A stretch of 64,000 bases of DNA from Burkholderiales bacterium (GCA_017307855.1 JAFKGD010000009.1:124001-188000); one strand, 5' to 3'. Counted from the stretch's first letter, positions 18,435 to 28,205 are shown. A program made the numbers and translations. Notes: a model not told the origin generated them from the sequence alone.

Positions 18435-19640
18435 TCAAGCCCCCGGTTTGCGCACGACCATCAGCCCTTTGAGGTATTCGCCTTCCGGGAAGGCAATGGT
18501 CATCGGATGGTCGGGTGCGCCGCCCATGCGCTCGGTGATGTAGCCATCCACCCCGGCGTCGCTGCCGGCCGAAGCCACGATCTTGTGGAACAGGTCGGCG
18601 CTGATACCGCCCGAGCATGAATAGGTGAACAGCACGCCACCCGGCTCCAGCAGGGCCAGGGCCAGCCGGTTGATGTCCTTGTAGGCGCGCGCGGCGCGTT
18701 CGGCGTGCGCCACCGTGGGCGCGAACTTCGGCGGATCGAGCACGATCGCGTCGAAGCGCCGGCCTTCCTTCTGGAACTGGCGCAGCGACGCGTTCACATC
18801 GGCATCCATGAAAGCGGTGTCGGCCGCGTCGAAACCGTTGAGCGCCACATTGGCCGCCGCACGCGCAAGGGCCGGGGCCGACGAATCGATCGAGGTGACG
18901 TGCCCCCGCACGCCAGCCGCGCGTTGCCCCGCCAGCGCCGCCACGGTGAACCCACCGGTGTAGCAGTAGCAGTTGAGCACGCGCTCGAAGCCGCGACGGG
19001 CGACGGTGTCGGCGAAGCGCTTGCGGCTGTCGCGCTGGTCCAGGTAGAAGCCGGTCTTGTGGCCTTCGGCGATGTCCAGCGACAGGCGCCACTCGTGCTC
19101 GCGCAACACGTGCTCCGTCGGCCCCTCGCCGCGCAGCCAGCCGGTGACTTCGGGCAGGCCTTCCAGGCCGCGCGCACTGGCGTCCGATCGCTCGTACAGG
19201 CGGGTGAGGCCCGTGTGTGCCAGCAGCGCATCCGCCAGCACGGCCTTCCAGCGTTCGGTCCCGGCGGCCAGGAACTGTGCCACCAGGGTGTCGCCATAGC
19301 GATCCACGATCAGGCCGGGCAAGCCATCGGCCTCGCCATGGATCAGCCGCAGGCCATCGCTCTGCACGTCGAACAGCCGGCGCGCGTCGATGCTGGCGGC
19401 CACCCGCTGGCGCAGGAAGGCGGCGTCGATGCGCTGGCCCTCGTCGAAGCTCCAGGCCCTGGCGCGGATGCGCGACGACGGGCTGAATGCCGCCCAGGCC
19501 AGGAACCTGCCCTCGTGCGATTCAACGCGCACCGTCTCGCCCGCATCGCCGCCGCCACGCGCGATGGCCGATTCGAAGATCCAGGGATGGTGGCGCAGCA
19601 GCGAACGCTCTTTGCCTTCCTTGAGACGGATGGTTTTCAT
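18435..19640 (-). CDS. rlmI: RlmI-like 23S rRNA m5C methyltransferase
   Basis: Class I SAM methyltransferase predicted to make m5C1962 in 23S rRNA. 401 residues from ATG 19640 (MKTIRLKEGKERSLLRHHPW). An N-terminal PUA domain (about 1-75), a central EEHE-type linker (GLPGLIVDRYGD), then the Rossmann fold with LNCYCYTGGFTVAA, DSSAPALARA, LDPPKFAP and TYSCSGG, the last carrying the catalytic cysteine. Upstream in-frame codons lack family similarity. It is upstream of the COG0523 gene, 76 bp away, possibly in one transcript. Confidence 0.9.
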   Translation of the reverse strand: MKTIRLKEGKERSLLRHHPWIFESAIARGGGDAGETVRVESHEGRFLAWAAFSPSSRIRARAWSFDEGQRIDAAFLRQRVAASIDARRLFDVQSDGLRLIHGEADGLPGLIVDRYGDTLVAQFLAAGTERWKAVLADALLAHTGLTRLYERSDASARGLEGLPEVTGWLRGEGPTEHVLREHEWRLSLDIAEGHKTGFYLDQRDSRKRFADTVARRGFERVLNCYCYTGGFTVAALAGQRAAGVRGHVTSIDSSAPALARAAANVALNGFDAADTAFMDADVNASLRQFQKEGRRFDAIVLDPPKFAPTVAHAERAARAYKDINRLALALLEPGGVLFTYSCSGGISADLFHKIVASAGSDAGVDGYITERMGGAPDHPMTIAFPEGEYLKGLMVVRKPGA

Positions 19641-19692
19641 GGGGCGTATTGTCGTGGACCGCCCCCGGCAGCCGCACGCCGCCCGACGCGGC

Positions 19693-20106
19693 TCAGAGCA
19701 GCCCGAGCCAGTCGCCCCACACCAGGCGCCCGAGATAGCGCGCGGGCAGCAAGGTGAACGCACCGGCGATCAGGCAGGCCCCGACGTAGGTCCAGGTCAT
19801 GGTGTGGCGATGGGCCTGCACCTGCCCCTTGAGCATGAAGCGCAATCCGAAGAACAGGCCGATGTAGGTCACGGGCACGAGCACGTGGATCGGCGTGTAT
19901 CCGGCGATGTTGGGCAGGCCGTAGTCGCGGATGAAGATGGCCGAGGTTGCCGTCACCAGCATCAGGGTCACCCAGGCATAGCCGAAAGCGCGGTGCAGCC
20001 GCGGGCGTTGCTGCCGGCTGCGCCGAGCCCAGAGGGCCACTGGCCCGGTGACGATGGCGCCGAGCGCGGCAGCGAGGTGGATGGCAATGACGGGCGTCAT
20101 CTGCAT
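19693..20106 (-). CDS. Small polytopic membrane protein (DUF2306-like)
   Basis: 137 residues with four hydrophobic segments (about 5-25, 42-60, 72-90, 105-122). The motifs RRSRQQRPRLHRAFGY after the first segment and MLKGQVQAHRHTM before the last resemble the DUF2306 family, where conserved histidines sit at membrane borders. Function unknown. It lies between xerC and rlmI on the same strand. Confidence 0.75.
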   Translation of the reverse strand: MQMTPVIAIHLAAALGAIVTGPVALWARRSRQQRPRLHRAFGYAWVTLMLVTATSAIFIRDYGLPNIAGYTPIHVLVPVTYIGLFFGLRFMLKGQVQAHRHTMTWTYVGACLIAGAFTLLPARYLGRLVWGDWLGLL

Positions 20107-20148
20107 GGTGATACTCCGGCGTCAATCCAGGCAGGACAGGGGCCAGGC

Positions 20149-21129
20149 CTACTTGCCGCGGCGTGCCCGCGGATGCGCGGCGTCGTAAGCCCTGGCCAGA
20201 TGCTGGAAGTCCAGCCGCGTGTAGACCTGCGTGGTGGTGATGTTGGCGTGCCCCAGCAGTTCCTGCACCGCGCGCAGGTCGCCGCTGGACTGCAGCACGT
20301 GGCTGGCGAACGAGTGGCGAAGCATGTGCGGGTGCACCGGCACCGCAAGACCAGCCTGGCGTGCCCGCAGTCGCAGGCGCTGCCAGACCGCCTGCGCGCT
20401 CAGGCGCGCACCGTTGCGGCCCGCGAAGAGTGCCGGCTCCGTGGCAGTGGCCGGCGCGTTGCCCCGCACCAGAAGCCAGCGTTGCAGCGCCTCACGCGCG
20501 GCCTGGCCCACGGGCACGGTGCGGCGCTTGCTGCCTTTGCCCAGTACGTGCGCCTCGCCGGCCTGCAGGTCGATCCATCCGCGCGCTGTGGCGCTGGCGG
20601 CCACGTCCAGGCCGACCAGCTCGCCCACGCGCAGGCCGCTGCCGTAGAGCAGCTCGACCATCGCCGCGTCGCGCGCCTCGAGCCAGGGGTCGGCCTCTGC
20701 GTTGGTGAAGCTGGCCAGCTTCACGGCGTCGTCCACGTCCAGCGCCTTGGGCAGCGGCTTGCCGCTGCGCGGCGCACGCACGTCCTGCACGGGGTTGGCG
20801 TCGATCAGGCCCTCGCGGCCCAGCCAGGTGTAGAAGCCGCGCCAGCCCGAGAGGATAAGAGCGATACCGCGTCCGCTGCGGCCAGCCGAATGCATCTGCG
20901 CCACCCAGCGGCGGATGTGCGCGGCATGCACACGCCTGAGCTCGATGCCGGCGGCGGCGGCCTGCTCGCCCAGCCGGCGCAGGTCGAGCGCGTACAGCTC
21001 GACCGTGCGGGCCGCCAGGCGCTTTTCGACGCGGACGTGTTCGAGATAGCGCTCGACCAGCGCCAGATCGGCCGCCGCCAGCGGGACCGGCGGCACGATG
21101 GCGGCGATGCCGGTGCTGTCGGCGCCCAT
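20149..21129 (-). CDS. xerC: XerC, tyrosine recombinase for chromosome dimer resolution
   Basis: Acts with XerD at dif to resolve chromosome dimers. 326 residues from ATG 21129, 20 bp after the DUF484 stop. N-terminal SAM-like core-binding domain (about 20-110), catalytic domain with R167 (GSGLRVGE), the beta-hairpin lysine in GKGSKRR (198-201), H268-ML-R271, H294 (LLGHANI) and nucleophile Y303. All catalytic residues are present. The dapF-DUF484-xerC order is a well-known conserved cluster, which separates it from phage integrases and XerD. Confidence 0.95.
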   Translation of the reverse strand: MGADSTGIAAIVPPVPLAAADLALVERYLEHVRVEKRLAARTVELYALDLRRLGEQAAAAGIELRRVHAAHIRRWVAQMHSAGRSGRGIALILSGWRGFYTWLGREGLIDANPVQDVRAPRSGKPLPKALDVDDAVKLASFTNAEADPWLEARDAAMVELLYGSGLRVGELVGLDVAASATARGWIDLQAGEAHVLGKGSKRRTVPVGQAAREALQRWLLVRGNAPATATEPALFAGRNGARLSAQAVWQRLRLRARQAGLAVPVHPHMLRHSFASHVLQSSGDLRAVQELLGHANITTTQVYTRLDFQHLARAYDAAHPRARRGK

Positions 21130-21149
21130 GGCTGCGCGCCCCGTCCGGT

Positions 21150-21824
21150 TCAGCCGCGCAGGCGGCCCAGCGCGGCGCTGGCCAGCTCGGCGATGCGTTC
21201 GAGGAAGTCGGTGCCCATCTCGGTATTGAAGCGCTGTGGATCGGGCGAGGCCAGCACGATCAGGCCGAACGCCTGCGGCGCGCCGGCTTCGCGCAGCGGC
21301 AGCAGCGCCAGCGAGATGGCGGCATTGGGGTCCTGCAGCCAGCTGGCGGGCTCGAAGCCCGAGTTGAGGCCGCAGAACGGCGAGGTGAGCGACGAAGCGA
21401 AGCTGCGCGCATCGTCGCTGGCACCCTGGGCGAAGGACTCGGCGGCATAGGCTTCCGAGACGCCCCACACCTTGATGGCCGCCTGCGGCACCAGGAACTG
21501 CTCGCGGAACTGCTCGATGATGACCGAGGGCAGTTGCCGCGGCTCGCGCGCCAGCAACATGCTGCGCATCCAGCGCTGCAGCTTGTCGGCAATGATGAGG
21601 TTTTCGTTGCCGTTCCGGATCATGTCCATGATCCGGTGCTCGAGCGCCTTGATCTTCTCGCGCAGCATCTCGGCCTGGCGCTCCTGCAGGCTCACGGCGC
21701 GGTTGCCGTGGGGGCTGGTCAGCTGCACGCTGGACAGCAGCTGGGCATGGCGCTCGAAGAAATCGGGCGTGTGCACCAGGTAGTTGGCGATATCGTCTTC
21801 TGTGATGGGGTTCATCGGGTTCAT
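21150..21824 (-). CDS. DUF484 family protein
   Basis: 224 residues from ATG 21824, overlapping the dapF stop (ATGA). It opens with [20 protein letters not shown], the DUF484 signature, then a coiled-coil region (about 38-75) and a GAF-like C-terminal domain ending in [17 protein letters not shown]. The family is found almost always between dapF and xerC but has no established biochemical role. Co-translation with dapF is suggested by the overlap. Confidence 0.92.
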   Translation of the reverse strand: MNPMNPITEDDIANYLVHTPDFFERHAQLLSSVQLTSPHGNRAVSLQERQAEMLREKIKALEHRIMDMIRNGNENLIIADKLQRWMRSMLLAREPRQLPSVIIEQFREQFLVPQAAIKVWGVSEAYAAESFAQGASDDARSFASSLTSPFCGLNSGFEPASWLQDPNAAISLALLPLREAGAPQAFGLIVLASPDPQRFNTEMGTDFLERIAELASAALGRLRG

Positions 21825-22699
21825 TGCAGGTCGTCCGGAATGTCGATTTCGCCTTCGAACACGGTGGTGGCCGGTCCGGTCATGAAGACCGGGGCCATGC
21901 CACCGGCCCATTCGATGGTCAGGCGGCCGCCACGGGTGTCCACGTCCACGCGCGGATCCAGCAGCCCCTCGCGGATGCCGGCCACCACGGCCGCGCAGGC
22001 GCCCGTGCCGCAGGCCAGCGTTTCGCCGGCGCCGCGCTCGTACACGCGCAGGCGGATGTGGTGGCGCGCCACCACCTGCATGAAGCCGGCGTTGACGCGG
22101 CGCGGGAAGCGCGCGTGGCGTTCGATCAGCGGCCCCCACTCGGCCACGGGGGCGGTATCGACGTCGTCCACCAGCATCACGGCGTGCGGGTTGCCCATGG
22201 ACAGCACGGCCGCACGCGGCGCGGCGTCGCCGCCGGGCACGGGCAGCACCAGCGGCCAGGTGTCCTGGCCGTTGATGGCGATGGGCGTGAGGCCCGAGGC
22301 ATCGAACGGCACGCGTTCGAGCTCGAACACCGGCGCGCCCATGTCGACCGTGACGCGGCCGTCTTTGTTGATTCGCGGCTCGATCACGCCCGAGAGCGTC
22401 TGCACGCGCACCACGTCACGGTCGATGAGGCCGCGGTCGCGCACGTAGCGCACGAAGCAGCGCGCGCCGTTGCCGCACTGCTCCACCTCGCCACCGTCGG
22501 CGTTGTGGATCACGTACTCGAAATCGACGCCGGGTGCGGGCGATGGCCGCACCGACAGCACCTGGTCGGCGCCCACGCCGAAATGGCGGTCGGCCAGGAA
22601 CCGGTACTGGGCCGCCGACAGCCCCAGCCGGTCGCGCATTTCGTCGAGTACGACGAAGTCGTTACCCGCGCCCTGCATTTTGGAAAAGCGAACTCGCAT
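21821..22699 (-). CDS. dapF: DapF, diaminopimelate epimerase
   Basis: Converts LL-DAP to meso-DAP for lysine and peptidoglycan, matching the meso-DAP-type MurE in this window. 292 residues from ATG 22699 ([17 protein letters not shown]); an upstream extension of 18 residues is not family-like. The two catalytic cysteines are C75 (QCGNGARC) and C230 (ACGTGACA). Head of the dapF-DUF484-xerC operon, divergent from the NUDIX/MBL gene with only 27 bp between start codons. Confidence 0.96.
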   Translation of the reverse strand: MRVRFSKMQGAGNDFVVLDEMRDRLGLSAAQYRFLADRHFGVGADQVLSVRPSPAPGVDFEYVIHNADGGEVEQCGNGARCFVRYVRDRGLIDRDVVRVQTLSGVIEPRINKDGRVTVDMGAPVFELERVPFDASGLTPIAINGQDTWPLVLPVPGGDAAPRAAVLSMGNPHAVMLVDDVDTAPVAEWGPLIERHARFPRRVNAGFMQVVARHHIRLRVYERGAGETLACGTGACAAVVAGIREGLLDPRVDVDTRGGRLTIEWAGGMAPVFMTGPATTVFEGEIDIPDDLQ

Positions 22700-22708
22700 A
22701 TCTGCGGG

Positions 22709-22728
22709 ATTATCGCCCTCACGATAAT
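22709..22728. promoter_or_regulatory. Symmetric divergent promoter element between dapF and the NUDIX/MBL gene
   Basis: attatcg (22709-22715) and cgataat (22722-22728) form a perfect 7-bp dyad with a 6-base centre. Each arm reads GATAAT on its own strand, a good -10 box, pointing outward. Transcription would start a few bases before the dapF ATG and at about the second ATG (22736) of the divergent gene, giving very short or absent leaders. It could equally be a regulator site. Confidence 0.45.
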
Positions 22729-24388
22729 GCGGCGCATGGTCCGTCCCACACAACTACTCCATCCGGCCCGCGAACCCGCACCGTTGCGAGCCGCCGCCAC
22801 CGTGTTGCTGCTGCGCGAAGGGCCGGGCGGGCTGGAGGTGCTGATGACGCGCCGTTCCGACCGCGCGAGCTTCGCGCCCGGCGCCTATGTGTTCCCGGGT
22901 GGCGTGATCGATCCGGCCGACGCACAGTCGCATGCGCTGGCGGCACACCGGCCCACGCAGACCGGTGATGCGCTCACGCAGGCCATCGCCGCCATCCGCG
23001 AGAGCTTCGAGGAACTGGGCGTGCTGCTGGCCCGCCATGCCGACGGCCGCGCGGCCGATGCCGCCGATATCGCCGCGATCGACCGCCAGCCGCCCGAGGG
23101 CGACAGCTTCGCCGCGCAATGTGCCGCCCGCGGCCTGGTGCTGGCCGCCGACGAGGTGCGCGTGCTGGCGCGCTGGACCACCGACCGCGACCTGTCGCGC
23201 CGCTTCGACGTCGCCTTCCTGATCGCCCGCATGCCCGAAGGACAGCAGCCCGTGGCCGACGAGGCGGAGCAGTTCGAGCCCGTGTGGGTGCGCCCGGCTG
23301 ACGCGCTGGCACGCCATGCCGCCGGCAGCTTCCTGATGATCTTCCCGACCATCCGCACGCTGGAGCGGCTGGCCGCCTTCGACAGCGTGGACGCCGCCCT
23401 GGCCGCCTGCGCCGGCGAGACGCCACTGTGGTCGAGTTGCCCGCGCGCGGGCCTGCTGGCCGGTGCCGAGGCGCGCTACATGGAGCACGAGCTGCCCTTC
23501 GGCGAGCTGGCCCTGGTCTGCCCCGACGGGCAGATCGTCCACGCGCTCGACTGGCAGCACGAGCGCCCCGTGCCGCTGCTGCGCAACGTGATGCGCCTCA
23601 CATCCGGCAACCCCGGCTTCATGACGGGGCCAGGCACCAACAGCTACCTGGTGGGCGACCCCGACACCGGCTACATCGCCATCGACCCCGGCCCGCACGA
23701 CGACGCCCATCTCGACCGCCTCTGGCGCGCGGCCGGCGGCGACATCCGATGGATCGTCTGCACCCATTCGCACCCCGACCATTCGCCGGGCGCCGCGCCG
23801 TTGCAGGCGCTGTGCCGGATGCGGCCGCCCATCGTCGGCCTGCCTTCGGCGTCCACGGCCCGCGCCGACAGCCGCTTCACGCCCGACCGGGTGCTGGCCG
23901 ATGGCGAGGCCCTGTTGCTCGAAGGCGGCGGTCGCACGCACACGCTGCGGGCCATCCACACGCCGGGCCACGCGGCCAACCACGTGTGCCTGGCGCTGCT
24001 GGAAGACGGCCTGCTGTTCTCGGGCGACCACATCCTCAACGGCAGCACCACGGTGATCAATCCGCCCGACGGCGACATGACCGACTACCTGGAGTCGCTG
24101 GACAAGCTCGATGCCGCCTGCACGAAGTACGGCCTCGACTTCATCCTGCCCGCGCACGGCCACGTCATCGCAGAGGCCCGCGCGGCCATCGGCCAGTTGA
24201 AGGCGCACCGGCTCAGGCGCGAAGCGAAGGTGGCCGCGGCCATGCGCCAGTTGCCGGGCGGCACGCTGGACGACTGGGTCCGCCTGGCCTATGACGACGT
24301 GCCCGAGCGTCTCTGGCCGGTGGCCGCGCGCTCGCTGGCCGCGCACGTGCAGCGCATCGAATCCCAAGGCGCCTTCAATGACGACTGA
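22727..24388 (+). CDS. NUDIX hydrolase fused to a metallo-beta-lactamase-fold hydrolase
   Basis: 553 residues from ATG 22727 (or 550 from 22736). Residues about 20-220 form a NUDIX domain: VFPGGVIDP and RESFEELGV (91-99) keep the metal-binding core, though the leading Gly and first Glu of the NUDIX box are not in register. Residues about 285-553 form an MBL domain close to LACTB2: THSHPDH with H347, H349, D351, H352, then [13 protein letters not shown] and PAHG. Both metal sites look complete. Substrates are unknown; LACTB2-like proteins are often RNA endonucleases. Ends by overlapping the next gene by 11 bases. Confidence 0.88.
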   Translation: MRRMVRPTQLLHPAREPAPLRAAATVLLLREGPGGLEVLMTRRSDRASFAPGAYVFPGGVIDPADAQSHALAAHRPTQTGDALTQAIAAIRESFEELGVLLARHADGRAADAADIAAIDRQPPEGDSFAAQCAARGLVLAADEVRVLARWTTDRDLSRRFDVAFLIARMPEGQQPVADEAEQFEPVWVRPADALARHAAGSFLMIFPTIRTLERLAAFDSVDAALAACAGETPLWSSCPRAGLLAGAEARYMEHELPFGELALVCPDGQIVHALDWQHERPVPLLRNVMRLTSGNPGFMTGPGTNSYLVGDPDTGYIAIDPGPHDDAHLDRLWRAAGGDIRWIVCTHSHPDHSPGAAPLQALCRMRPPIVGLPSASTARADSRFTPDRVLADGEALLLEGGGRTHTLRAIHTPGHAANHVCLALLEDGLLFSGDHILNGSTTVINPPDGDMTDYLESLDKLDAACTKYGLDFILPAHGHVIAEARAAIGQLKAHRLRREAKVAAAMRQLPGGTLDDWVRLAYDDVPERLWPVAARSLAAHVQRIESQGAFNDD

Positions 24389-25103
24389 ATCGCCCGACGA
24401 CACCGGCGGCGAGCGGCTGGCCAAGCGCGTGGCCGCCCTGGCGCGCTGCTCACGCACCGAGGCTGAGCGCTACATCGAAGGTGGCTACGTCCTCGTGGAC
24501 GGCCAGGTGATCGACGAGCCGGCCTTCCGCGTGCGCCACGAAGCCGTGGCGCTGGCACCCGACGCCACCCTGCTCCCGCAGCCGCCCGTCACACTGGTGG
24601 TGCACAAGCCTGCCGGCATGCCGTTCGAAGAAGTGGCGCTCTCGGCCGACACGCGCTGGGTGGGCGACCCGATGCGCCTGGCGCCGTTGCGCCGGCATTT
24701 CCGCAACCTCCATTGCGCCGCTCCGATACCGCCGCGCGGCAGCGGCCTGGTGGTGTTCACGCAGGACAACCGCATCGCGCGCCGGCTGGAGGAAGACGCG
24801 GCCTTCATCGAGCAGGAGTGCATCGTCGACGTGCGCGGCGATTTGTCGCCCGGGGGCCTGGCGCTGCTCAACCACGGCCTGGTGCTGCGCGGGCGTGCCC
24901 TGCCGCCCGCCAAGGTGAGCTGGCAGAGCGAGAACCGGCTGCGCTTCGCGCTCAAGGGCATCGCGCCGGCGCAAGTGCCGGGCATGTGCCATGCGGTGGG
25001 GCTGGAGTTGCTGGCGCTGCGGCGCATCCGCCTGGGCCGCGTGCCCATGGCCGCCCTGCCGCCGGGCCAGTGGCGCTACCTGCAGCCGCAGGAGCGCTTC
25101 TAG
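24378..25103 (+). CDS. Pseudouridine-synthase-like protein lacking the catalytic Asp
   Basis: 241 residues from ATG 24378, inside the end of the NUDIX/MBL gene. Residues about 12-60 are an S4 RNA-binding domain (LAKRVAALARCSRTEAERYIEGG). Then VHKPAGMPFE and GSGLVVFTQD (121-130) align with the RsuA/RluF catalytic domain, but where active enzymes have GRLD before that block this protein reads APIP (115-118). No other Asp is nearby, so the catalytic aspartate appears to be absent. It may bind rRNA without modifying it, or use another residue. Its stop codon is 5 bp from the convergent rnpB 3' end. Confidence 0.75.
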   Translation: MTTESPDDTGGERLAKRVAALARCSRTEAERYIEGGYVLVDGQVIDEPAFRVRHEAVALAPDATLLPQPPVTLVVHKPAGMPFEEVALSADTRWVGDPMRLAPLRRHFRNLHCAAPIPPRGSGLVVFTQDNRIARRLEEDAAFIEQECIVDVRGDLSPGGLALLNHGLVLRGRALPPAKVSWQSENRLRFALKGIAPAQVPGMCHAVGLELLALRRIRLGRVPMAALPPGQWRYLQPQERF

Positions 25104-25108
25104 AAAAA

Positions 25109-25431
25109 GTGTGAAGCCCACCGTTACGCCGGATTCTGTGCACCGCGGTTGCCCGCGGCGTGACCGTCATTCCTCTGGGCCGTGGGTCGCCCACACGGCT
25201 CGGTGCTACCTACCCGCCAGCTCTGCGGAACCACATCAACGCTGGCCTACTTGGTATTGCTGCGCGTAGAGATTGCCCGTTTCACCCGAACTGAATCGGC
25301 TCGTCTCTGTTGCTCTGATCCTCACCTCACGGTGGGCAGCCGTTAGCTGCTACGCTGTCCTTCGCAGTCCGGACGTTCCTCCAGTGCGCCCTTTCGGGAC
25401 ATGCACCAGCGACGGCCTGGCGGACTTCACC
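25109..25431 (-). ncRNA. rnpB: RNase P RNA (class A)
   Basis: Catalytic RNA that matures tRNA 5' ends. The minus strand carries the universal P4 blocks GAGGAACGTCCGGACT near the 5' side (about 25370-25386) and ACAGAATCCGGCGTA near the 3' side (about 25124-25138). A 12-bp P1 helix closes the molecule: GUGAAGUCCGCC (25419-25430) with GGUGGGCUUCAC (25111-25122), allowing G-U pairs. A run of five Ts follows (25104-25108), overlapping the stop codon region of the convergent gene. The ends are estimated from P1. Confidence 0.93.
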
Positions 25432-25436
25432 GGGCG

Positions 25437-25442
25437 ATTATC
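25437..25442 (-). promoter_or_regulatory. -10 box of rnpB
   Basis: GATAAT on the minus strand, placed so that transcription would begin about 7 bases on, at the first base of the P1 helix. No convincing -35 is visible at 16-18 bp. Confidence 0.5.
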
Positions 25443-25549
25443 GGCGATGACGCCGGGGAAACAGCGGGTGCGCCAGAATGGCGGGCCAGCCCGGAGCCTG
25501 CTTACCGCTGCGTCCGGCATCCATCCAGAACACCCGAAGGAGCACAGAC

Positions 25550-26467
25550 ATGAAGGCCGACACCATCCTCCAGACCATCGGCAACACGCCGCACATCCGT
25601 ATCCAGCGCCTGTTCGGCAACGCATCGGTATGGGTCAAGTCCGAGCGCTCCAATCCGGGCGGCTCGATCAAGGACCGCATCGCGCTGGCGATGGTGGAAG
25701 ACGCGGAAAAGTCGGGCCGCCTCAAGGCGGGCGGCACCATCATCGAGCCCACCTCCGGCAACACCGGCATCGGCCTGGCCATGGTGGCGGCCGTGAAGGG
25801 CTACAAGCTCGTGCTCGTCATGCCCGAGAGCATGTCGCTCGAACGCCGCCGCCTGATGCTGGCCTACGGCGCCACCTTCGACCTCACGCCCAAGGAAAAA
25901 GGCATGAAAGGCGCCATCGCGCGCGCCGAGGAACTGGTGGCGCAGACACCCGGCGCCTGGATGCCGCAGCAGTTCGAGAACGCCGCCAACATCGAGGTGC
26001 ACGTGCGCACCACGGCGCAGGAAATCCTGGCTGACTTTCCCGAGGGGCTCGACGCGCTGATCACCGGCGTGGGCACCGGCGGCCACCTGACGGGCTGCGC
26101 GCGCGTGCTCAAGGCCAGGTGGCCGCAGCTCAAGGTGTTTGCCGTGGAGCCGGCCGCCTCGCCCGTGATTTCGGGCGGCCAACCCGCACCCCATCCGATC
26201 CAGGGCATCGGCGCCGGTTTCGTGCCGAAGAACCTCGACACCGCCGTGCTCGACGGCGTGATCCAGGTCGATGCCGAGGCCGCGCGCGAAATGGCCCGCC
26301 GCTCGGCACGCGAGGAAGGCCTGCTCGTGGGCATCTCCTCGGGCGCCACGCTGGCGGCCATCGCGCAGAAACTGCCCGATCTGCCGGCGGGCGCCAGGGT
26401 GCTGGGTTTCAACTACGACACCGGCGAGCGCTATCTCTCCATCGACGGTTTCCTGCCCACGGCCTGA
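25550..26467 (+). CDS. cysK: Cysteine synthase (O-acetylserine sulfhydrylase)
   Basis: PLP enzyme that makes cysteine from O-acetylserine and sulfide in the cytoplasm. 305 residues from ATG 25550, with AAGGAG seven bases before it; an upstream frame start would run through the rnpB promoter. PLP lysine K41 in PGGSIKDR, substrate loop TSGNTG at 68-73, phosphate loop [10 protein letters not shown] and the C-terminal GISSGA are present. The length fits CysK rather than the longer CBS-like forms; CysM cannot be fully excluded without alignment. Confidence 0.93.
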   Translation: MKADTILQTIGNTPHIRIQRLFGNASVWVKSERSNPGGSIKDRIALAMVEDAEKSGRLKAGGTIIEPTSGNTGIGLAMVAAVKGYKLVLVMPESMSLERRRLMLAYGATFDLTPKEKGMKGAIARAEELVAQTPGAWMPQQFENAANIEVHVRTTAQEILADFPEGLDALITGVGTGGHLTGCARVLKARWPQLKVFAVEPAASPVISGGQPAPHPIQGIGAGFVPKNLDTAVLDGVIQVDAEAAREMARRSAREEGLLVGISSGATLAAIAQKLPDLPAGARVLGFNYDTGERYLSIDGFLPTA

Positions 26468-26516
26468 TGCCGGCGCGATAATCCACGGCTCGCCCGATCG
26501 ACACGGGCCCCGCATC

Positions 26517-28205
26517 ATGATCCGCCTCTCAGAAATCAAGCTCACGCTCGCCGAAGCCGAGTCACCCCTGCCCGCCTTGACCGGTGCGGCTGCCCGGATC
26601 CTGGGCATTCCACGCGAAGACATCGCGCGCATCGACATCTACAAGCGCAGCTTCGATGCGCGCAAGGCCGAACTGCTGGCCGTGTACATCGTCGACGTGG
26701 TGCTGTCCGAGCCGGCTCGCGCTGTCGGGCTGCTGCAGGCGCTCGCCGGTACGCCCCACGTGCAGCCGACGCCCGACATGGCGTGGCACGCACCCGTTCA
26801 GGCGCCGGCGGACTGGCCCGGCGGGCGACTGCGGCCAGTGGTCGTCGGCTTCGGTCCGTGCGGCCTGTTCGCGGCGCTGGCGCTGGCGCAGATGGGCCTG
26901 GCGCCCATCGTGCTCGAACGCGGCAAGCCGGTGCGCGAGCGCACCCAGGACACCTGGGCACTGTGGCGGCGGGGCGAACTCGACCCCGAGTCCAACGTGC
27001 AGTTCGGCGAAGGCGGCGCGGGGCTGTTCTCAGACGGCAAGCTCTACAGCCAGATCAAGGATCCGCGCTTCCTGGGCCGCAAGGTGATGCGCGAATTCGT
27101 GGCCGCCGGCGCACCGGCCGAAATCCTCACCGAAGCCCATCCGCACATTGGCACGTTCAAGCTGGTGAAGGTGGTCGAGACGATGCGCGAGGAGATCCGG
27201 CGCCTGGGCGGCGAGATCCGCTTCCGGCAGCGCGTGACCGACGTGCACATCGACGACGGCAAGGTGCGCGGTCTCGAGGTGCAGGACCTGGACACCGGCG
27301 CCACACACGAACTGGCGGCCGACCACGTGGTGATCGCGCTGGGCCACAGCTCGCGCGATACCTTCTCCATGCTGCACCGGCGCGGCGTGTACATCGAGGC
27401 CAAGCCGTTCTCGGTGGGCTTCCGTGCCGAGCATCCGCAAGGCGTGATCGACCGCGCGCGCTGGGGCCGGCACGTTGGCCATCCGCTGCTGGGCGCGGCC
27501 GAGTACCGGCTCGTGCACCACGCCAGCAACGGGCGTTCGGTCTACAGCTTCTGCATGTGCCCCGGTGGCACGGTGGTGGCCGCCACCTCCGAGCCGGGCC
27601 GCGTGGTCACCAACGGCATGAGCCAGTATTCGCGCAACGAGCGCAACGCCAACGCCGGCATCGTGGTCGCCATCGATCCGGCCGACTATCCGCAGGACTA
27701 CGAAGCGCTCGGCCTGCCGCGTTCCGAATGGGGCCAGCCGCATCCGCTGGCCGGCATCGAACTGCAGCGCCGGCTCGAATCCAACGCATTCGTGCTGGGC
27801 GGCGGCACCTACGAAGCACCCGGCCAGCTGGTGGGCGACTTCATCGCCGGGCGGCCCTCGACAACCTTCGGCGAGGTGCAACCCAGCTACAAGCCCGGCG
27901 TGAAACTGGGCGACCTGCATGGCGCGCTGCCGCCTGCCGCCATCGCCGCGCTGCGCGAGGCATTTCCCGCCTTCGGCAAGAAGATCCCGGGCTTCGACCG
28001 CCACGACGCCGTGCTCACCGGAGTGGAGACGCGCACCTCATCGCCTATTCGCATCACGCGTGGCGACGATTTCCAGAGTCTCAACGTACGCGGGCTGTTT
28101 CCGGCAGGCGAAGGAGCCGGTTATGCGGGCGGCATCCTTTCGGCGGGTGTAGATGGCTTGCGTGCGGCCGAAGCCGTCGCACGCAGCCTGATGCCGCTGC
28201 CCTGA
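26517..28205 (+). CDS. FAD-dependent oxidoreductase (COG2509 type)
   Basis: 562 residues from ATG 26517. An N-terminal domain of about 90 residues, with a conserved IYKRSFDARK segment, precedes the dinucleotide fold VVVGFGPCGLFAALALA (glycine loop 111-116). FGEGGAGLFSDGKLYSQ, ALGHSSRDTF, FCMCPGG and the C-terminal PAGEGAGYAGGILSAGVDG identify the COG2509 group of uncharacterised flavoproteins. Substrate unknown. A GATAAT sequence at 26477-26482 could be its -10 box, 49 bp after the cysK stop. Confidence 0.85.
   Translation: MIRLSEIKLTLAEAESPLPALTGAAARILGIPREDIARIDIYKRSFDARKAELLAVYIVDVVLSEPARAVGLLQALAGTPHVQPTPDMAWHAPVQAPADWPGGRLRPVVVGFGPCGLFAALALAQMGLAPIVLERGKPVRERTQDTWALWRRGELDPESNVQFGEGGAGLFSDGKLYSQIKDPRFLGRKVMREFVAAGAPAEILTEAHPHIGTFKLVKVVETMREEIRRLGGEIRFRQRVTDVHIDDGKVRGLEVQDLDTGATHELAADHVVIALGHSSRDTFSMLHRRGVYIEAKPFSVGFRAEHPQGVIDRARWGRHVGHPLLGAAEYRLVHHASNGRSVYSFCMCPGGTVVAATSEPGRVVTNGMSQYSRNERNANAGIVVAIDPADYPQDYEALGLPRSEWGQPHPLAGIELQRRLESNAFVLGGGTYEAPGQLVGDFIAGRPSTTFGEVQPSYKPGVKLGDLHGALPPAAIAALREAFPAFGKKIPGFDRHDAVLTGVETRTSSPIRITRGDDFQSLNVRGLFPAGEGAGYAGGILSAGVDGLRAAEAVARSLMPLP

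Noticed and set aside
25273-26034. Open frame starting inside the RNase P RNA locus
   Set aside because: Overlaps rnpB and cysK out of frame; no ribosome site or family similarity.
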